DNA from: Rhipicephalus microplus
Taxonomy: Eukaryota > Arthropoda > Arachnida > Ixodida > Ixodidae
Direction of reading: 5' to 3'
NCBI RefSeq assembly: GCF_043290135.1
Contig: NC_134710.1
Location: 8,014,821-8,078,820, forward strand
DNA length: 64,000 bases
The first letter of the stretch is position 1. Each line of letters starts with the position of its first letter. Below are positions 9,354 through 21,132 of the stretch, piece by piece. The position numbers and the translations under genes are program-made. The notes beneath the pieces are model-generated. The model did no database searches and was not told where the DNA came from. It saw only the letters and a list, made by a program, of their open reading frames with translations.

Positions 9354-10814
9354 AATAAAAGGTGATGCACAAAAGATGGCAGTAGTGTGAGCGCTCTCAA
9401 TGTCCTGTCATTTCGACTTCTCTGCTCCATATTTGAGTTATTTTGGTCACGCTGAAAAAAAAACAGTGTGTTTGAAGTTCCCACTAATCCAACTTAGCGC
9501 ATTATGTACCACAATTTTTTCTTTTTTTACTGGTTTGTCCATGTCAAGGTCCGGCTGCAACGTATAGCATTGCAGCGCGGAGGCCTTTCAAGCTGAGGTT
9601 CGACTGTTTGACGGCGGTACTAATGTAGAAAAAGCAATAAAAGCGCACTCTTTCTGAAGTTTCTACTGTTATATCAAGCTTCGCGGTATTCCACAGAGTT
9701 TGACTCGAAAGAAAACGACATGGCTAAATACCTGGCTACGCCTAGTGTTGTTGCTCAGTTGTACATTGATGCTTTGGGTATACGCTAGGCCTCGAAGAGC
9801 TTAGACCATTTACCGCGTTTACATTGCCAGGGAGTATCTGGAATCTTGGCCAGGATGTGCTGACAAACTATGAAGCGCATGAGTACTTAATGGGCGCTGA
9901 ACTAAAGTGTAGCTAAAGGTCTCGTTTTTCAGACATTACGCAGGTGTGATTTGAGACGCTTTCAGCGTTTGACTAACGTAGGGGAGCTAGAAATGGTTAA
10001 ACTGAGTGCGAGCTTTATGTTTGATTACTAATGGAAGTCGCAGTAGCGTAGCTTAATTATTTAATTGCTTGTCTCTGAAGCTTATCACTGAATACTTCTT
10101 TTGTCTCTCTACTATTGTGCATGGTATGAAACCGGTTCTGTTGTTTCTACTCGGCTAGCCAGAGAATAAATAGTGTTTATATTTACAGTACTCAATGGTA
10201 AGGATAAAAAATTTTGAGAACTTGAATACTGTATGATTTTTGCAGCTGTAGCAACGAATTACTTTTTCACGCACCTTCCGGAACGCTTCTGTTTTGACGC
10301 CTAAATTTGTCACTAATGTTAAAGATTAAGCCGTTAATTAAAAGTGCTAGCAGGGATATATGTATTTGAACTGAGCGTGGCCTTTATGCGTGACTTATAA
10401 CGGAAGCCCCAGTAATAAACACTACATTAATCTGTGTTGTTGCATCTTATGTCTTTGGTTTTATTGCTGTGCTCGGCTAGCTAAATCAGAAACGTTGCTT
10501 ACTTTTAGACAGAACGTAGTTAATGTTACGGATAATAAACTGTAACAGTTTGATCACTGTAGAATCTTTACAACGGTCGTAATTAATTATTGATTCGTGC
10601 GTTCCAGCACATCTCAAACGTACCTTATATGCACCGATTGAAATGCTTTACTTTTGAAACAGTTCAACCGGTCACCACAGTTAAATTTTAAGACATAGTA
10701 GGGACGATAATGTGTGAGTAGGGCGGTAAATGCTTGAAGCGTATTAGATATATACATACTCCCAAAGATAATCTCCGATGAAGACCTGTGAATAATGGAA
10801 GCTAAATGCTGGAG
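9354..10814. other. Stretch without recognised gene
   Basis: AT-rich, with stops in all frames and no open frame above 66 codons. No terminal repeats or RNA genes seen. Confidence 0.5.
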
Positions 10815-10935
10815 GATCGTGCATACTGTGCGATTTCAGCCCACGTTAAAGAACATCGGGTAGTCGCAATTTTCAGAACCTTCCAGTACGCTGTCTCTCA
10901 TAATCAACCGTAGTTTTGCGGCGGGAAACCTCATG
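10815..10935 (+). mobile_element. Ruka-like tRNA-derived SINE, body fragment
   Basis: The stretch includes CACGTTAAAGAAC, CAGTACGCTGTCTCTCATAATC and GGGAAACCTC in the order found in the body of the tick SINE seen intact in reverse at 62705-62930. The tRNA-like head is missing, so it is 5' truncated. It diverges by perhaps 20-25 percent from the better copy. Confidence 0.6.
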
Positions 10936-10945
10936 TATTAGACGG

Positions 10946-11784
10946 CTTTAGTTTCGCGTACGTAGAAGCTTTGCGTACGTAGAGCTTCTACGCGTAAGCA
11001 GCGCGCATGCGCAGAACATAGCGGTCGTGCGCGCTAGACTCACGGATGTACGTGAGATTTGATTCTTTGCGTACGTTTCTTGCGCACGTAGCCGCTCGAA
11101 CATGATATAGCGTGCGAAGACGGCTTGCGTCTAAGTGCGGCCACGGGATGAGTGGGAAGGCTCCGCGCCTTCGCTTTTCGAAGATTGACGATTTAGACCT
11201 GCGATGTGAGGGAATGCAACCCTTTCGAGGAAAACATGGGGCGCGCAGTGCGGTTAAATGAGATCGCTGTGCAGGGTCGCACCAAACGGTGTTCAGCGCT
11301 CGCGCTGTTAGCGACCGGACGGACCTCTGCTGCTCGCGCAACACGCGGAGCGAGACTTGGTGTTCTCTATTCAGCGTATAAGGCACAATGCGGACTACGC
11401 TGGTCAGTACGAAGTTTTCTTTTCCTTGGTGGCACCTCTTAAGTTCGGAGCAGAGGAGGCGTACTTGGAAGAAGAAAAGTTGGCCGAAGGAAATTTGACA
11501 ATCGCGACAGAAAACAGCTACAAATTGAGAATCTTTAAGGAGGCACTGTGGAGCCCTTGGAGCCGAAGCACATCAACCGTCAATAAGAAATTCCCAGCAG
11601 ATGGAGCTACGTGGTAGCTCTCACCGCGCGTCGCGTCCCGTGTACGCTGAGCGCCTTTATGGGTGGGGAGGGGGAAGTAAAGATGATAAAAAAAAAATGA
11701 AGAGAAAAAGAAGGAGAGAAAAGCGTAGCGAGAAATAGTCTTGACAGTGCAACCGAATATAGCAAGTGTTACGGATAGTAAATC
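10946..11784. other. CpG-richer unassigned stretch with GCGTACGTAG repeats
   Basis: Between 10955 and 11095 the word GCGTACGT or a close variant occurs four times, and TAGAAGCT pairs with AGCTTCTA as an inverted repeat around 10967-10992. Open frames of 78-132 codons at 10988-11617 overlap on both strands and have no family resemblance. Possibly the end of an unrecognised DNA transposon. Confidence 0.35.
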
Positions 11785-11965
11785 AGCTCTGTTATACTAT
11801 CACATTAAAAGAAAGTTCCTGTACCCTACATGAAAATCCAATACCTGGCAGAGTAGCTAAAATCAGCTAAATGATCGGGCATGTAATCTAAAGGGTGTAG
11901 GTTTGGCTATATACTGCAGGTACAAAGCTGTATTTTTGTCTTTGTTTTGTTTTTGTCACACTTAT
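11785..11965 (+). repeat. Dispersed repeat, copy 1 of an inverted pair
   Basis: This stretch matches the reverse complement of about 15215-15380 over roughly 170 bases, sharing GATCGGGCATGTAATCT, GAAAGAAAGT and ACCTGGCAG. The two copies face each other 3.3 kb apart with a LINE fragment between them. Family unknown. Confidence 0.7.
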
Positions 11966-12445
11966 TTTCCAATTACTACTACAGTACCAACAAAAGAGTA
12001 CAATTAACATCCTCTATACCTTCCTTGGCTTCTGTATCAGCTCGTTTTCAATAATTTCGTATAAGGAGACTTGAAGGTGACCCCTACTTTCTGTAATGTC
12101 ACCATTGCAGAGGAGCTCTCAGCTGGTTCAGCTAGTAATGACAGTTCAAAAAAAAGGAGTGCACATCTGGTAAGAACTGTTGGCTGTAAGTAAAGAGATG
12201 CGCTTCGAACAAACTGTGGCACTCCAGATGGAAAGCTACGGCAAAATAATGGTTAAAGGGAAAAAAAAATTCTCCTAAATAAGCATACAGTAAGTATATG
12301 CTAAAAACAGAGCCTCAAGGAAAATATAATGTTGTAACCATGCCACAGCATGCGTGCTTCTTGTGTTAATAGCCGTCACCAGCTGCTCTAGATTAATTTT
12401 TTTTTTATTGTCACACGAACGCCCCCCCCCCCCCCCAAATGTGGA

Positions 12446-14160
12446 TTTATTTATTCATTTATTTTCATGCTCTCAGGGCCTGAAGTCCTTACAGAGAAGA
12501 GTGGTTGAACAATATGTTAATATTGAAGCTTTGAAGGGGGCAGGTTCTTTGATCGTAGCTACGGAGGCAGGAACGTGGTTCCAGTCACTGCTTGTTAGTG
12601 GCAGAAAAGAAACATAACAAGTGTTAGTGCGGCATAAGGGAACTTTTACTTATGATCCAATCATGAAGATACATAGTCCGGGGAAAGGAAAAGGTCATTT
12701 TTGAGTGTTGGGTTTTCCTAAAAAAATTTATGAAGAAGGTTTAAGCAGAAGTACTGACGGCGTGACTTTGTTGGTAGACCTATAGTCAGTGCAGATACGC
12801 TGGCATAGAGGGAGTAATTGCAAAGCACAAAACGATCGGCACGGTTAGTGGATTGAACAGCTGCACATAATACGGAGATAGATGGGTCCCAAATAGAACA
12901 AGAGTATTCCAATTTGGATCTAATGAGCGTGGTGTAGAGTCTAAGTGTCAAGTCTGATGGAGCAGAAGAAAAATTACGTCGAAGAAAACCAAGCGTGGAA
13001 TTAGCGTTAATAACTACTTTTTCAACGTGCATATTCTACGAAAGATTGTGAGTTAAATGTACGCCAAGATAGCGGTAGCTACTAACAGGGTTTAAAGTGA
13101 GGCTGTTAAGGGTATAGGAAAAGTTGTTGCTAATTTTATTGGGATGCATTGCTCTCATAGTTTAACATTTGGCAGTGTTTAATTTCATGAGCCACTTGTC
13201 GCACCAGTTTGAAACGGTGTCAATGTCAATGATTTCAAAGCAGAAACGTCATGCAGGTTATGAATGACACTATAGAGCACGCAATCGTCAGCTAAGAGCC
13301 TATTTCTTGAGTTTGTACCCACACATAAATAATTAATGTAAATATGAAAAAGTAAAGGGCCTCAAACCGAACCATGCGGTACACCTGATGTAACAGCAAC
13401 AGTAGGAAAGTTGTAGTTGTTAGCATGAACGTACTGAAGTTGGTTGGTTAGAAAACACTGAATCCAGTCTAGGACGCTTGGATTTATATTGAGCTTGCTC
13501 ATGTTAAGGAGAAGGAGAGTATGTGAAACAGAATCGAAGGCTTTGGCATAATCTAAAAATATGCAGTCGGTTATGAAATTGTCGTTGAAAGCACGAAAAA
13601 GATCGTTTGTGGAAAAAAATAACTGCATTTCACAAGAGAAGTGCTTCCTAAATCTGTGTTGACAAGGGGAAAAAACGAGTTGGATTCAAGATATTAAGTT
13701 CGAATAGATGACATGCTCGAGAAGTTTGCGGGGTAAACTGGTTAAAGATATTGGCCTGTAATATCGGGAGGAATGGGTTTTATCTGATTTGTGAAGTGGA
13801 GCCACCTTACCCACCTTCCAATCATCTGGCAAAGTGGCAGACTGCAAAGAGTGCGAAAAAAGTTCAGCGAGCAAAACAGACGAATAAAGCTTTGTATTTT
13901 TTGAAACTTTGAATTATTGTTGTTGCCCGCAGGGCTAGACAATTTCAGTTTTTCTATTAGACTGCACACCCCAGACGAATCAACAAAAATGAAGTCTGCA
14001 GGGCAAAAAGAAGAGTCTTTGACAACAGGTATTGAAGATATCATTGCGCCAGAAAAACAAAAACATCATTGAGCACACTGCAGCAGTCACGACAAAAAAC
14101 AGGATCACCGTTGCTATCGAGTAATTAAAGCGTTGTAGATCTCCTGCCACAAACTATACC
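12446..14160 (-). mobile_element. 5'-truncated, degenerate relative of the CR1/L2-type LINE
   Basis: The 3' end (ATTTATTT tail, TGCTCTCAGGGCC) and the whole body parallel 1961-3730 of the first LINE at roughly 80-85 percent identity by eye. It begins within ORF2 at the equivalent of residue ~370, so the endonuclease and ORF1 are absent. A run of 15 C lies just beyond the 3' end at 12422-12436. Confidence 0.88.
12718..14044 (-). pseudogene. Broken reverse transcriptase of the truncated LINE
   Basis: The frame is split into at least four pieces: 13742-14044, 13686-13874, 13362-13628 and 12718-13032. Recognisable segments include YYRPISLTSLPRKLLEHVIY, LDYAKAFDSVSHTLLL, ATSGVPHGSV-like sequence (Q to H in the PQG motif) and LEYSCSIWDP. 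The FADD-equivalent region near 13300 is not in an open frame. Stops and frameshifts make it inactive. It is the same family as the ORF2 at 2009-4813. Confidence 0.85.
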
Positions 14161-14483
14161 ATTCATAAGGTAGGTTGACCTAAAATCAAGTAAATATGGT
14201 ATAATTACTTTCATCTTGTAATGTGTCCTGGCATGATAGTGACTTTGTCTGTCTACACAATGCAGGATGTGTCGAAGAGCTGCTGAAAAATGCCATGGAC
14301 CTCCGTGAACTCTCATCATATAAGGAGAGATTTACAAGCAATAAGGCAGCAAAGCCATGGCATATATCCCTCATCTATGACCATCCATCTAAGGAGGAGC
14401 TCATTCCTCAGAAGCGCACGCGCTTTCCAACACCATCCACCTTGAATAAGTGATATGCATTTATTCTGATGACGTTGGTTTGG

Positions 14484-14655
14484 GTTCACTGACCCAAAAC
14501 CAGTGATGCAATAATGAGGTATGCTATAGTGGAGGGTGCCAAGAATTTCGGTCGCATGGTGTTCTTCAACATGTACCTGAATCTAAGTACAGGGCCTCAA
14601 CCGTTTTCGTCTCTACTGAGAATGCAGCCGCCACGGTCGGGATTCAATACAGCGT
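14484..14655 (-). mobile_element. Ruka-like SINE, body fragment
   Basis: Read on the minus strand, GCGGCTGCATTCTC, TTGAAGAACACC, GCGACCGAAATTC and CACTGGTTTTGGG follow the order of the copy at 62705-62930. The tRNA-like promoter head is missing or unrecognisable, so it is truncated. Confidence 0.65.
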
Positions 14656-14782
14656 CCTTGGGGCTATCAGTTCAGTACCATAACAACTAGACCCTTGTGG
14701 CAGGTAGTCACCAATACTTAGCACAGCATCAAAATCTTACTGTCAAACTGGCATCAAATCTATTTTCATGTGTGTGTGCTCT

Positions 14783-15192
14783 GGCTGGCAGCACACAGAC
14801 AGCCACAGTGTGAATTGAGCGAGAGAGCTACACTGGATTGAAGCAATGTCGAAAGTTTCGTGAAGCAGAGAGAATGCAACCATAGAGACGACACAGCTAA
14901 AGTCTTCTGACATGTACCATGCAACGAACTTCTTGGCAGTTGGGCAACCATGAAACCATGACTGATTTGTGGAAAGTGCCGTCAAATGTTATTTTCACGA
15001 GACTCACCTACACAAGAAACGAGGGGCATTTCCCATATACTCCCATCTGGTCATTCTGTCAAACTTGTGATGCCATCTCAAGTAGGTCTAGCTCTTCTTG
15101 GGCTGCCTCCCATAGCACACAGACGCGAAAATAAGATGTAGCTCTCTCGCTCTATTCACACAGTGGCTCCTGTGTACTGCCAGTCAATTGTG
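14783..15192. repeat. Short inverted repeat around 14.8-15.2 kb
   Basis: About 50 bases at 14783-14835 (with GAGCGAGAGAGCTACA) match the reverse complement of 15137-15192. The arms are some 300 bases apart. It adjoins the dispersed repeat at 15215. Possibly a foldback element; family unknown. Confidence 0.55.
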
Positions 15193-15214
15193 ATATAAGT
15201 TTGACAAAAAAAAA

Positions 15215-15380
15215 CAAAGACGAAAAGACAGCTTCGTACCTGCAGTAACCAAACTTACAATCTTCAGATTACATGCCCGATCATTTAACTTATTTTAAGC
15301 TACACTGCCAGGTATCGGATTTTCACGTACAGTACAGGGACTTTCTTTCAATGTGATGGCACAACAGAGATCAATTGACA
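15215..15380 (-). repeat. Dispersed repeat, copy 2 of an inverted pair
   Basis: Reverse-complement partner of 11785-11965; see that entry. Confidence 0.7.
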
Positions 15381-15403
15381 GAAATTTGGTGTCAGCTCTA
15401 TTT

Positions 15404-15885
15404 GTTATCATCATCAGCCTGACTACGTCCACTGCAGGACAAAGACCTCTCCCATGTTCCGCCAGTCAACTTGGTCCTGTGCTTGCTGCTGCCATTTTAC
15501 ACCCGCAAACTTCTTAATCTCATCTGCATACCTAACTTTCTGTCTCCCCCTAATCCACTTGCCTTCTTTAAAAATCCAGTCAGTTACCCTTAATGACCGG
15601 CGGTTATCCTGCCTACGTGCTATTTGCCCGGCCTATGTCAATTTCTTCTTCTTCATTTCAACTATGCTATCCTTAACCCATGTTTGTTCCCTGATCCACT
15701 CTGCTCTCTTCTTGTCTCTTAAGGTTACGCTTACCACTTTTCTTTACATAGCTCGCTGCATCGTCCTCAATTTAAGCTGAACCCTCTTTGTAAGTCTCCA
15801 GGTTTTTGCTCCGTAGCTAAATACCGGCAAGATGCAACTGTTATATACCTTCCTCTTGAAGAATAGTTTGTTATAGTGAACTGTT
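15404..15885 (-). pseudogene. RTE-type LINE C-terminal remnant (endonuclease-reverse transcriptase)
   Basis: Translated on the minus strand in shifting frames, this stretch gives the familiar arthropod LINE tail: LPVFSYGAKTWRLTKRV, LKLRTMQRAM, then DRRSLRVTDWIFK, RYADEIKKFAGVKWQQQAQ and FVLQW, followed by a GATGATGATAA tail at 15404-15415. These lie past the polymerase active site. Several stops and frameshifts are present. The same tail is very common in tick and other arthropod genomes. Confidence 0.82.
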
Positions 15886-17599
15886 AAATTGAAAAGTTTT
15901 TCTGAGAGCAATGTCTCTACCTAAAGCATTCAAGAATGCGCTTGCTCGTAATGTCAAAACATGTTTGAACAGCCAAAGCGGCGATGGGGGCTAGTTGGTT
16001 TGAGTCACTTGATTCGTAGAAAATAAAAAAGCAGATGCAGACATCAGGAACACATACGTAGAACCAGTTCTCACACTGTGTACGAGTTTCTTAATTGTGC
16101 CTGCACCTGTTTTTTTTTTCGCTACATATATGAATGCAATACAAATGTTTCAGTAAATGTTCGCTACAAGTTTCTCAAAAGCTACACTAGTCCAAGCATT
16201 TCTCGTAAGCTAGTATTCTATTGCTGGTTGTCTTCAATATTGTAATTAGATCATGCATGCAAGAGGAAACTTGCTGACTTGCAAGTTGCAAGTGCGTCTA
16301 TACCACGATTACCAGTTAACAAGCCTGTTTTTAGGATGTCACTCATGTGTAAACATCGGCCTTCTTAGGTAATTTATCAGAATGGGCCGCATCACTGTAC
16401 ATGCTTACCTTTACCAACAGGCCAAGCATCATACCAGTGTGGCATGTTTGGCTTGTACTTGTGGCAGTATAGTTTGACACCAGAATGTCGACCTGGGGAA
16501 AAATTATGCCTAGTAAGTCCCTTGGACCTGCTCTCATGGGCACACACAGTGCTTTCTACAAAAGTGATAAAACTCCCATCCTCCGCTTGCATCCACGATT
16601 CCTTCTTAAAACAGCAATTTCTTAACAATTTCACATAAAGATATATTTTTATTAATTTGATGTTTCTTAGATTCACTTGCAGATTGGATAGAGGCTTGTA
16701 TGACATATACCTAGTATATTTCTGTCAAGTCTCATTCATTCGATGTTTACCAATGTTTCAAAACTAACTAGAAATTCTCACTGCAAATTACACAGTTTGT
16801 TACAGACAGCTTGTTATATACAATTCAAATAATTTTTACATAATTAAGAGTACATAAAGAATGGCTGTACACTGAAATGTGGGTACTCTCAGTGTTAACA
16901 GATTGCTTCTCAATAAGCTGTATTTTGTGTGTGTCGTTGTCAGGATACCAAAATGTATAGGGTCATCAGCTGTAGATTCTCCTACAGAAACAGGCTCAAT
17001 GTTACCAGAATACAAAGCCGTCGCCTTGTAACAACATTGCTACCATATCTTCAGTGCCTTTTCGATTGCAAATTCATTCTTGCGTGTGGCAGCTGACTAA
17101 TACTGTTTCACCTTGTCATTTGTGAAACACATTGCAACGAATTGGACAGTAAAACTTGAATTTTATTGTTGAACATTAATACGGAGGCCAGATGTAATAT
17201 GCTATTGCAGCGTTTGAAAAAAACCCTAGTAACATTGCTCTTCATATGATTTTGTTGTGTAGTGACATTAATTAATACTAGTACTGTATTGCACTTAACT
17301 ACGTCCTTGTGACATTTCATTAAAGGGACTCTTTCAGGTCTGAAGACTGCCCCACTGGAGATAGTAGAAAGAAATCGAAGCTGGGAGTCAGTGGCCTCTG
17401 AAGTTTTCCGTTGTGCTACAGTAAACGGTCTTGGAGAATCTGCTATTTTTCGTGATACTAATTTGCAAACCTGCAAGGCCAGGCGCAAGACGCTGCCGCG
17501 CAGGCGCAGACTCGTCTGCTGAAAAAGGCCCACTGACACAAGAAAGCAAAGAATGAATAGTTAAGGTTGTATGAACATAGCTTTGTTTTGTTACATGTG
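15886..17599. other. Stretch without complete gene
   Basis: Apart from the possible transposase fragment at 16395-16490, I see only short frames. A 143-codon minus-strand frame (17108-17539) has no recognisable motif. TTAAAGGGAC at 17327 resembles the ends of the elements at 25928 and 34336, but no partner end was found. Confidence 0.45.
16395..16490 (-). pseudogene. Possible transposase exon fragment
   Basis: The minus strand reads RHSGVKLYCHKYKPN followed by MPHWYDAWPVGKG, ending at a good donor (AAAG|GTAAGC). This resembles a segment shared by a large family of tick and fish transposase-like proteins with a DRH...HxYDxWHxxK pattern, as I remember it. The upstream frame extends to 16706, but only this part has recognisable character. 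A CAG acceptor-like site precedes it at about 16491. No flanking exons were identified with confidence. Confidence 0.3.
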
Positions 17600-18310
17600 C
17601 AGTGATGGAAGTGCTGCTCTAAACTGCTCCAAAGATAAATTCTGCTCCTAAGAGCAATTTTTGTTCATACTTGCTTCAAACCTGCTCCGAAATGGCACTG
17701 AGAGAATGAGAATGATGAACATTCACTGTTCGACCAGCTGACAGGGCCTAAAGAAAAACTTAGAAGAATCCGTATACTATTATCCCAGTATGCTACAAAT
17801 GTGCAGCATTATTGGCTCTGATCTCATTTGTGCGACAACTCACGTATTAAGCATATAGCTCATTTGGCTGTTTTTTTTTGTTTTTTTTTAGCTAGACTTG
17901 CAGGCTAGTGTGATGAAATGGGAAGATGAGCAGGCTTGCTTTTATATCATACTGATTAGCCACTGCTTATTTCGCAATAGTTATATGGAACTGTGGCTAC
18001 TTCTAAAATGTGGTGCTCAGTGCTACCAGTTTGATTTGATTCCTGCTACAAATACTAGTATTTTAATTATATAGCGTATTTCAAGGCACATTTTTGAAAA
18101 CCAATCATCTTGTCGATTGTTTGCTTCTTGAAATATACATTGATTGTTCTCTGTAAAATATATTTTATAACAAATATTATTATTTAGGAGATGCTTCGAC
18201 GATGCTTTGAACACATCTTTATTTACTCGGAAAACACTTATGACTGCTCCAAAGCAATACTTTTCTCACCAAAGTTTGCTCCTATAAGTAAAAAGTCACT
18301 TCCATCGCTG
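17600..18310. mobile_element. hAT-like non-autonomous element (GGAGCA family), copy 1
   Basis: The ends form an inverted repeat CAGTGATGGAAGTG / CAGCGATGGAAGTG. Inside each end the word TTGGAGCA or variants (GCTCC on the other strand) recurs several times, which is typical of hAT subterminal transposase-binding repeats. No transposase frame is present. Target duplication is not convincing. A related copy lies at 42269-42941. Confidence 0.6.
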
Positions 18311-20979
18311 CATGGGCAGCAGGGGATGTCAGTTATAATTGTAGTTTGCCCATTTTTCTGTTTTGGTTCAAAAGTAACTTTTTCTTATATCTACTATTAT
18401 ATTTGCTATATTCCCAGCTGATATGCTTGAAGCTGCCATTGAAGAGGAGGTGGCATTTCTGGTAGTCGGTGATCCGTTTGGGTATGTGATTTGATCCTCC
18501 CCAACGACCCGCTTTTTGCGAGGTGGCCCAGTGTAGCTCACTAAAATTGATATTTGGGCTCGTGAGGGAACGCCATTTGTGGGCACAACGTTTCACTTAA
18601 GCGACATAGACTCGAGAAGGAACAAAGCACACAAGGCACTATGCGCTATTTGTCATTTCTTCTGGTGTTCATGCACATCCTGCACCGAATTATATTCTCT
18701 AGTGGCCCACTGTGCATTCGAGCAAATGTTGCAGAGGAGTATTGATCAAAGTTGAAACCTTCTAGATTGGCGACACTGCTTTCGGAGTGATTGAATGCTT
18801 GCTTCTGAGCATAATACATTTGAAGTATAATATGAAGTCGCAGACAACTTGCCAGCAGAATGTTGCACGTCTGGGTACCAAGCTTTTTTTTTGACAGCTC
18901 CAATGTAATTGTGGAGAAAAAAGATACAGATGCACGAGCAATTGCTGGGTCAGTCACCGTCGAAAAGAAAGGCACCACTTGTGTCGGCGCGTCCTTGGTG
19001 TCGCCATCTAGATTGATGTGCCTTGAAGTTCTTTTGGTTGAACTGCAATTCTCAGTGCCACCACGCACTCTGACCTGATGGTTTGTGCTCACGAACGAGG
19101 TGTCAAGACGCAGGCGTTCACAACGCCTCTATTCTGACACCAGTCGGCTGCTGCGGCCTTCAGATGAGGGGCTCCTTGAGTTATGTGCAACTGTGTTAGG
19201 CTTCGGACACGTGTTTCTTGGGCTTCCGGTTCGAAACTCGAAATAACATTACCTTACTGGCATCATGATAGTTATAGCGCGAGAACAGAGCGACGACAAA
19301 AAAACAAGTCATTCTGTTCTGTTTTGTTCTTGGGCTATAAATATCGTCATGTCATACCAACTAGCCCAAATTGCCACACTTACTGGCATGTTTTGTTGTT
19401 TGTGGATGACATCATTGACATAAATTTATTTTGACATCACGGGAGACATTACGAAAGTCGAAACAGTGATGTTGTTAGACGAACGCCATAGGCGTGTGCA
19501 CTATTTGACAACATAGCAAAAAGCAGCATGAGATCATTAGTTATTAAACAACAAAAACATGGTTTGCAGGATCATGATGATTTGCATTTTAAAACAAGTA
19601 GAAAAATGTTTTTACAAAGGAGCAATGTAAATACTGTATCGTAGGAAACCATTTCATGTTAGTGGCAGTGAGTAGCTCATCATTTGGCAACCGTAGTTAG
19701 CATGTCTGTGAGGGATTTTTCATTCACAAATGGCTGATATGCTTTTGACAGAGGGGAGGAATGTAGCCTCCCACCAGCGCATTTTGTTTCCTTTCCAACT
19801 CCACATATCCGGCCGCTTCACCACTACTAGAGCGTGCGAATTCCCACATTTTGCTTGGCATGGCATGTGAGAGGTCAACGTGTTTCAATTTTTCAACGCC
19901 CTGAAGCAATTGTGCGCCAAAAATGAGCAGAATTGTCGGATGTGAACAGGTCAACAGGTTACCACTGCACTCTGTTTGGCTGCAACAACAACTATTGGAA
20001 GCATGAAAGACTGGCAGCCAAGACATGCGAAGTGCACCCTATAAAATGACGTCGCATCACACACATTCTTCTCCTACAAATACTATGATAGGTAGTGTCT
20101 GCACCTGGGCCCATTTCTTTATCACACCAGTTGTATTCCTGCTTTGGTACTGGTACTCTTTATCACCAGCATCGAAAAGAAGCAATGTCAAGGCTGCTGA
20201 TCAACAGAGATAATCTGTTGCCGAGAATCGTAGTGTAACATCAACATTCCTTGTTCCCATCCTATGCAACAGCACATGAGCTACAACGCCTGCGGCTAGC
20301 CAAATCTAAGTACGTGCAATTTCGAGATAATTGAGTGGGCACTTACACTGCTACATGACAGAAAGGCCTGTGTGATAAGTGTTCTTTGGGAAAGGAACAT
20401 TCCTTTAGTTGCTTCAACAGCACATTGTTTCTCAACTTACCAATTTTGTGACTATAACTGGGGCAGCGTTCTGGCAACCTCGCTTTTTTTTTTTTACACC
20501 AACCTGGCTGTTCTGAATAGTCTGCCCACGTTAGTTAAAGATAGGTCGTCACCTAAACACGTGCACTAGGGGTAGTGACACAAACTGTTTTTCTTTATAT
20601 TTGCTACTGTGTGTCCTTGCATTGCTTTTTCTTTTTGCTACAATATGTTGCTGGAGGTCTGTTAGTCATAACACGTTACATCGTTTGCTACAGCATGCAA
20701 CGGATAATTAGTTACAGGTTCATTACTGACCAGTCTGAGTGTCAGTTTGAGATAGCTCCAAAAACGACCAGCTGCCAAGTACAACTATCACCACCTAGCA
20801 TGTGCGACTTTCAACCCTATCGGCACACAGAACTGTGAAGTACTTCCTCACAGTCCACATCGAGAAGTGCTTTTGAATAGCAAACGGGACAGCAGTGCCA
20901 CCAAACACAAAGCTTTAATGTGTGCACCACTGACTCGCCTTTTATATGGCATGTCCATAAAGTGGACGGAGAGAAAAGC
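18311..20979. other. Stretch without recognised gene
   Basis: A minus-strand frame of 148 codons (18646-19092) and shorter frames near 18333-18596 and 19724-20026 show no domain I can name. A two-step hairpin lies at 19099-19141. Some of this may be decayed transposase sequence, given the fragment at 16395-16490, but I cannot show it. Confidence 0.4.
19099..19141. repeat. Two-step hairpin
   Basis: Outer arms GGTGTCA / TGACACC and inner arms AGGCGTT / AACGCCT pair exactly around a 3-base loop, separated by 6-base internal loops. Confidence 0.7.
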
Positions 20980-21132
20980 GCCGCTGTAGCTCGGTTGGTA
21001 GAGCATCGGACACGTTATTCAAGCGGCGAGTTATTTTTTCGTGCACTTTTCTTTTTCTGCATTTACGTTACAGTTACTGCTAGTACCATTTCCTGTACAT
21101 TGTTTGGCATCACTGTCCCATAGTTCTCATCA
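20980..21132 (+). mobile_element. tRNA-derived SINE lacking box B
   Basis: GCCGCTGTAGCTCGGTTGG, then TAGAGCATCGGAC and CGTTATTC, is a clear tRNA-like left half with an intact A box (20987-21004). The expected TpsiC/B-box part is missing; sequence jumps to the GGCGAGTTATTTTTTCGTG-type tail that follows the tRNA part in tick SINEs. The tail continues through CATCACTGTCCCATAGTTCTC. Without box B it should not be transcribed well by RNA polymerase III. Confidence 0.7.

Noticed and set aside
18646..19092. 148-codon minus-strand frame
   Set aside because: Longest frame of its area but no motif, no splice logic and no second exon; could be decayed transposase but unsupported.
20980..21010. Possible true tRNA gene
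   Set aside because: Only the left half is tRNA-like; box B and the acceptor stem partner are missing and a SINE tail follows.
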